A stretch of 5,782 nucleotides of DNA from Deltaproteobacteria bacterium (GTDB taxonomy: Bacteria; UBA10199; DSSB01). Positions within the stretch are counted from its first letter, which is position 1. Every line of letters begins with the position of its first letter. The translations under genes were made by a program, and so were the position numbers. Of this stretch, positions 5,249 through 5,782 are shown piece by piece. Under the pieces are notes generated by a model. That model made no database searches. It was given only the letters and a program-made list of their open reading frames with translations, and was not told where the DNA came from. The stretch lies in contig JAIOPF010000323.1 of assembly GCA_021414045.1 (NCBI GenBank), forward strand, positions 1 through 5,782. The letters are read 5' to 3'.

Positions 5249-5782
5249 TCAAGCAAAAGGAAAAAGATAAAACGATATCCCCGCAAACCCCGGAAGCTCC
5301 GAAAGCGAATCGCTCTCTTTGATTCGGCGCGTTCCCGGGGGAATGGAGCATCGGCAATTGCCCGTAAGCTCCGCCTCGAGCCGCAGGGCTTCATCATCTA
5401 ATTCCAAGGCATGTGGATGGAGTTTATCTTCGGTGATATAGGAGGTATCTTCATCGCCTTCGGCAATTTTTTTCCGATAATACTCCCCGCTCTGGTACCA
5501 ACTGAGAAAACCGCTAGCGCTTCGAATTTTCTGCAATAGTTCGAGTTGCTGCGCCGGGGTTTGCTCTTTGATAAACGCCGAATTTCGAAATAGGTCTCGT
5601 ACCTGCATAGTCAGGTAGGTTTGGCCATCCTTCTCGAACTCGACTTCAAAAAATTTTCCGCCAATGAGTAGATATTTTTGTTCGTCGGCCTGACGTCGAT
5701 CGACGCGCTGCCAGACCTGAATCGTCTTACCATCGGCTAGCGTCTGAGTCCTGGTGATGAAACGATCATTTCCCACGTCGCG
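5249..5782 (-). CDS. Unrecognised soluble protein, 3' part only (5' end outside window)
   Basis: The - strand frame is open from the right edge to the TGA at 5251-5249, giving 177 residues in view. A GTG at 5776 is a possible start, but the frame continues through the window edge and no binding site can be judged, so it is treated as incomplete. I recognise no family. The N-terminal part looks like beta strands (KTIQVWQRVD, KYLLIGGKFFEVEFEKDGQT). A charged, probably helical middle follows, with QQLELLQKIRSASGFLSWYQ. Near the C-terminus is a cysteine pair (GNCRCSIPPG) that may bind metal or be redox active. The last residues are hydrophobic (GISFYLFPFA). No membrane helix or catalytic motif is seen. 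It lies 90 bases upstream of the kinase gene on the same strand and may share its transcript. Confidence 0.72.
   Translation of the reverse strand, partial: RDVGNDRFITRTQTLADGKTIQVWQRVDRRQADEQKYLLIGGKFFEVEFEKDGQTYLTMQVRDLFRNSAFIKEQTPAQQLELLQKIRSASGFLSWYQSGEYYRKKIAEGDEDTSYITEDKLHPHALELDDEALRLEAELTGNCRCSIPPGTRRIKESDSLSELPGFAGISFYLFPFA

Overview
The window looks like chromosomal DNA of a Gram-negative bacterium of middling G+C. The Gram-negative call rests on an outer-membrane-type lipoprotein carrying two c-type haem motifs, a secreted cysteine-containing protein and a PAS sensor kinase/NarL-type regulator pair. Nothing fixes the genus. A deltaproteobacterial or Bdellovibrionota-like lineage is a guess only. 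I see no tRNA, rRNA, CRISPR array, transposase or attachment site.

Layout. The left third is read on the + strand. It holds the 3' part of an unrecognised protein (1-618), a GC-rich hairpin (636-654), a good sigma70-type promoter (682-711), a 170-residue exported protein with five cysteines (757-1269) and a 66-residue two-helix membrane protein (1375-1575) whose ribosome binding site lies in the loop of a small hairpin. The rest is read on the - strand, from right to left: the 3' part of another unrecognised protein (5782-5249), a soluble PAS-domain histidine kinase (5158-4094), its response regulator (4085-3392) and a diheme lipoprotein cytochrome (3219-1612). The cytochrome gene converges on the small membrane gene with 36 bases between them.

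How the genes may work together. The kinase and regulator are nearly abutting (8 bases) and form a clear NarX/NarL-like two-component system. The next gene downstream is a predicted surface or periplasmic electron-transfer lipoprotein with its own promoter (-35 at 3297-3292, -10 at 3274-3269). A perfect 5-5-5 palindrome sits directly upstream of that -35 box, where an activator could bind. A reasonable inference is that the kinase senses a redox or respiratory cue and the regulator controls the cytochrome gene.

The most notable point is that the regulator is not in one frame as given. Its only good start codons (4091 and 4085) are in a different frame from the receiver domain, and the two frames meet at a run of ten A residues (4066-4057, - strand). 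Nine As would restore a complete 230-residue protein with every receiver and DNA-binding feature intact. This is either a homopolymer sequencing error, a phase-variable switch, or programmed slippage.
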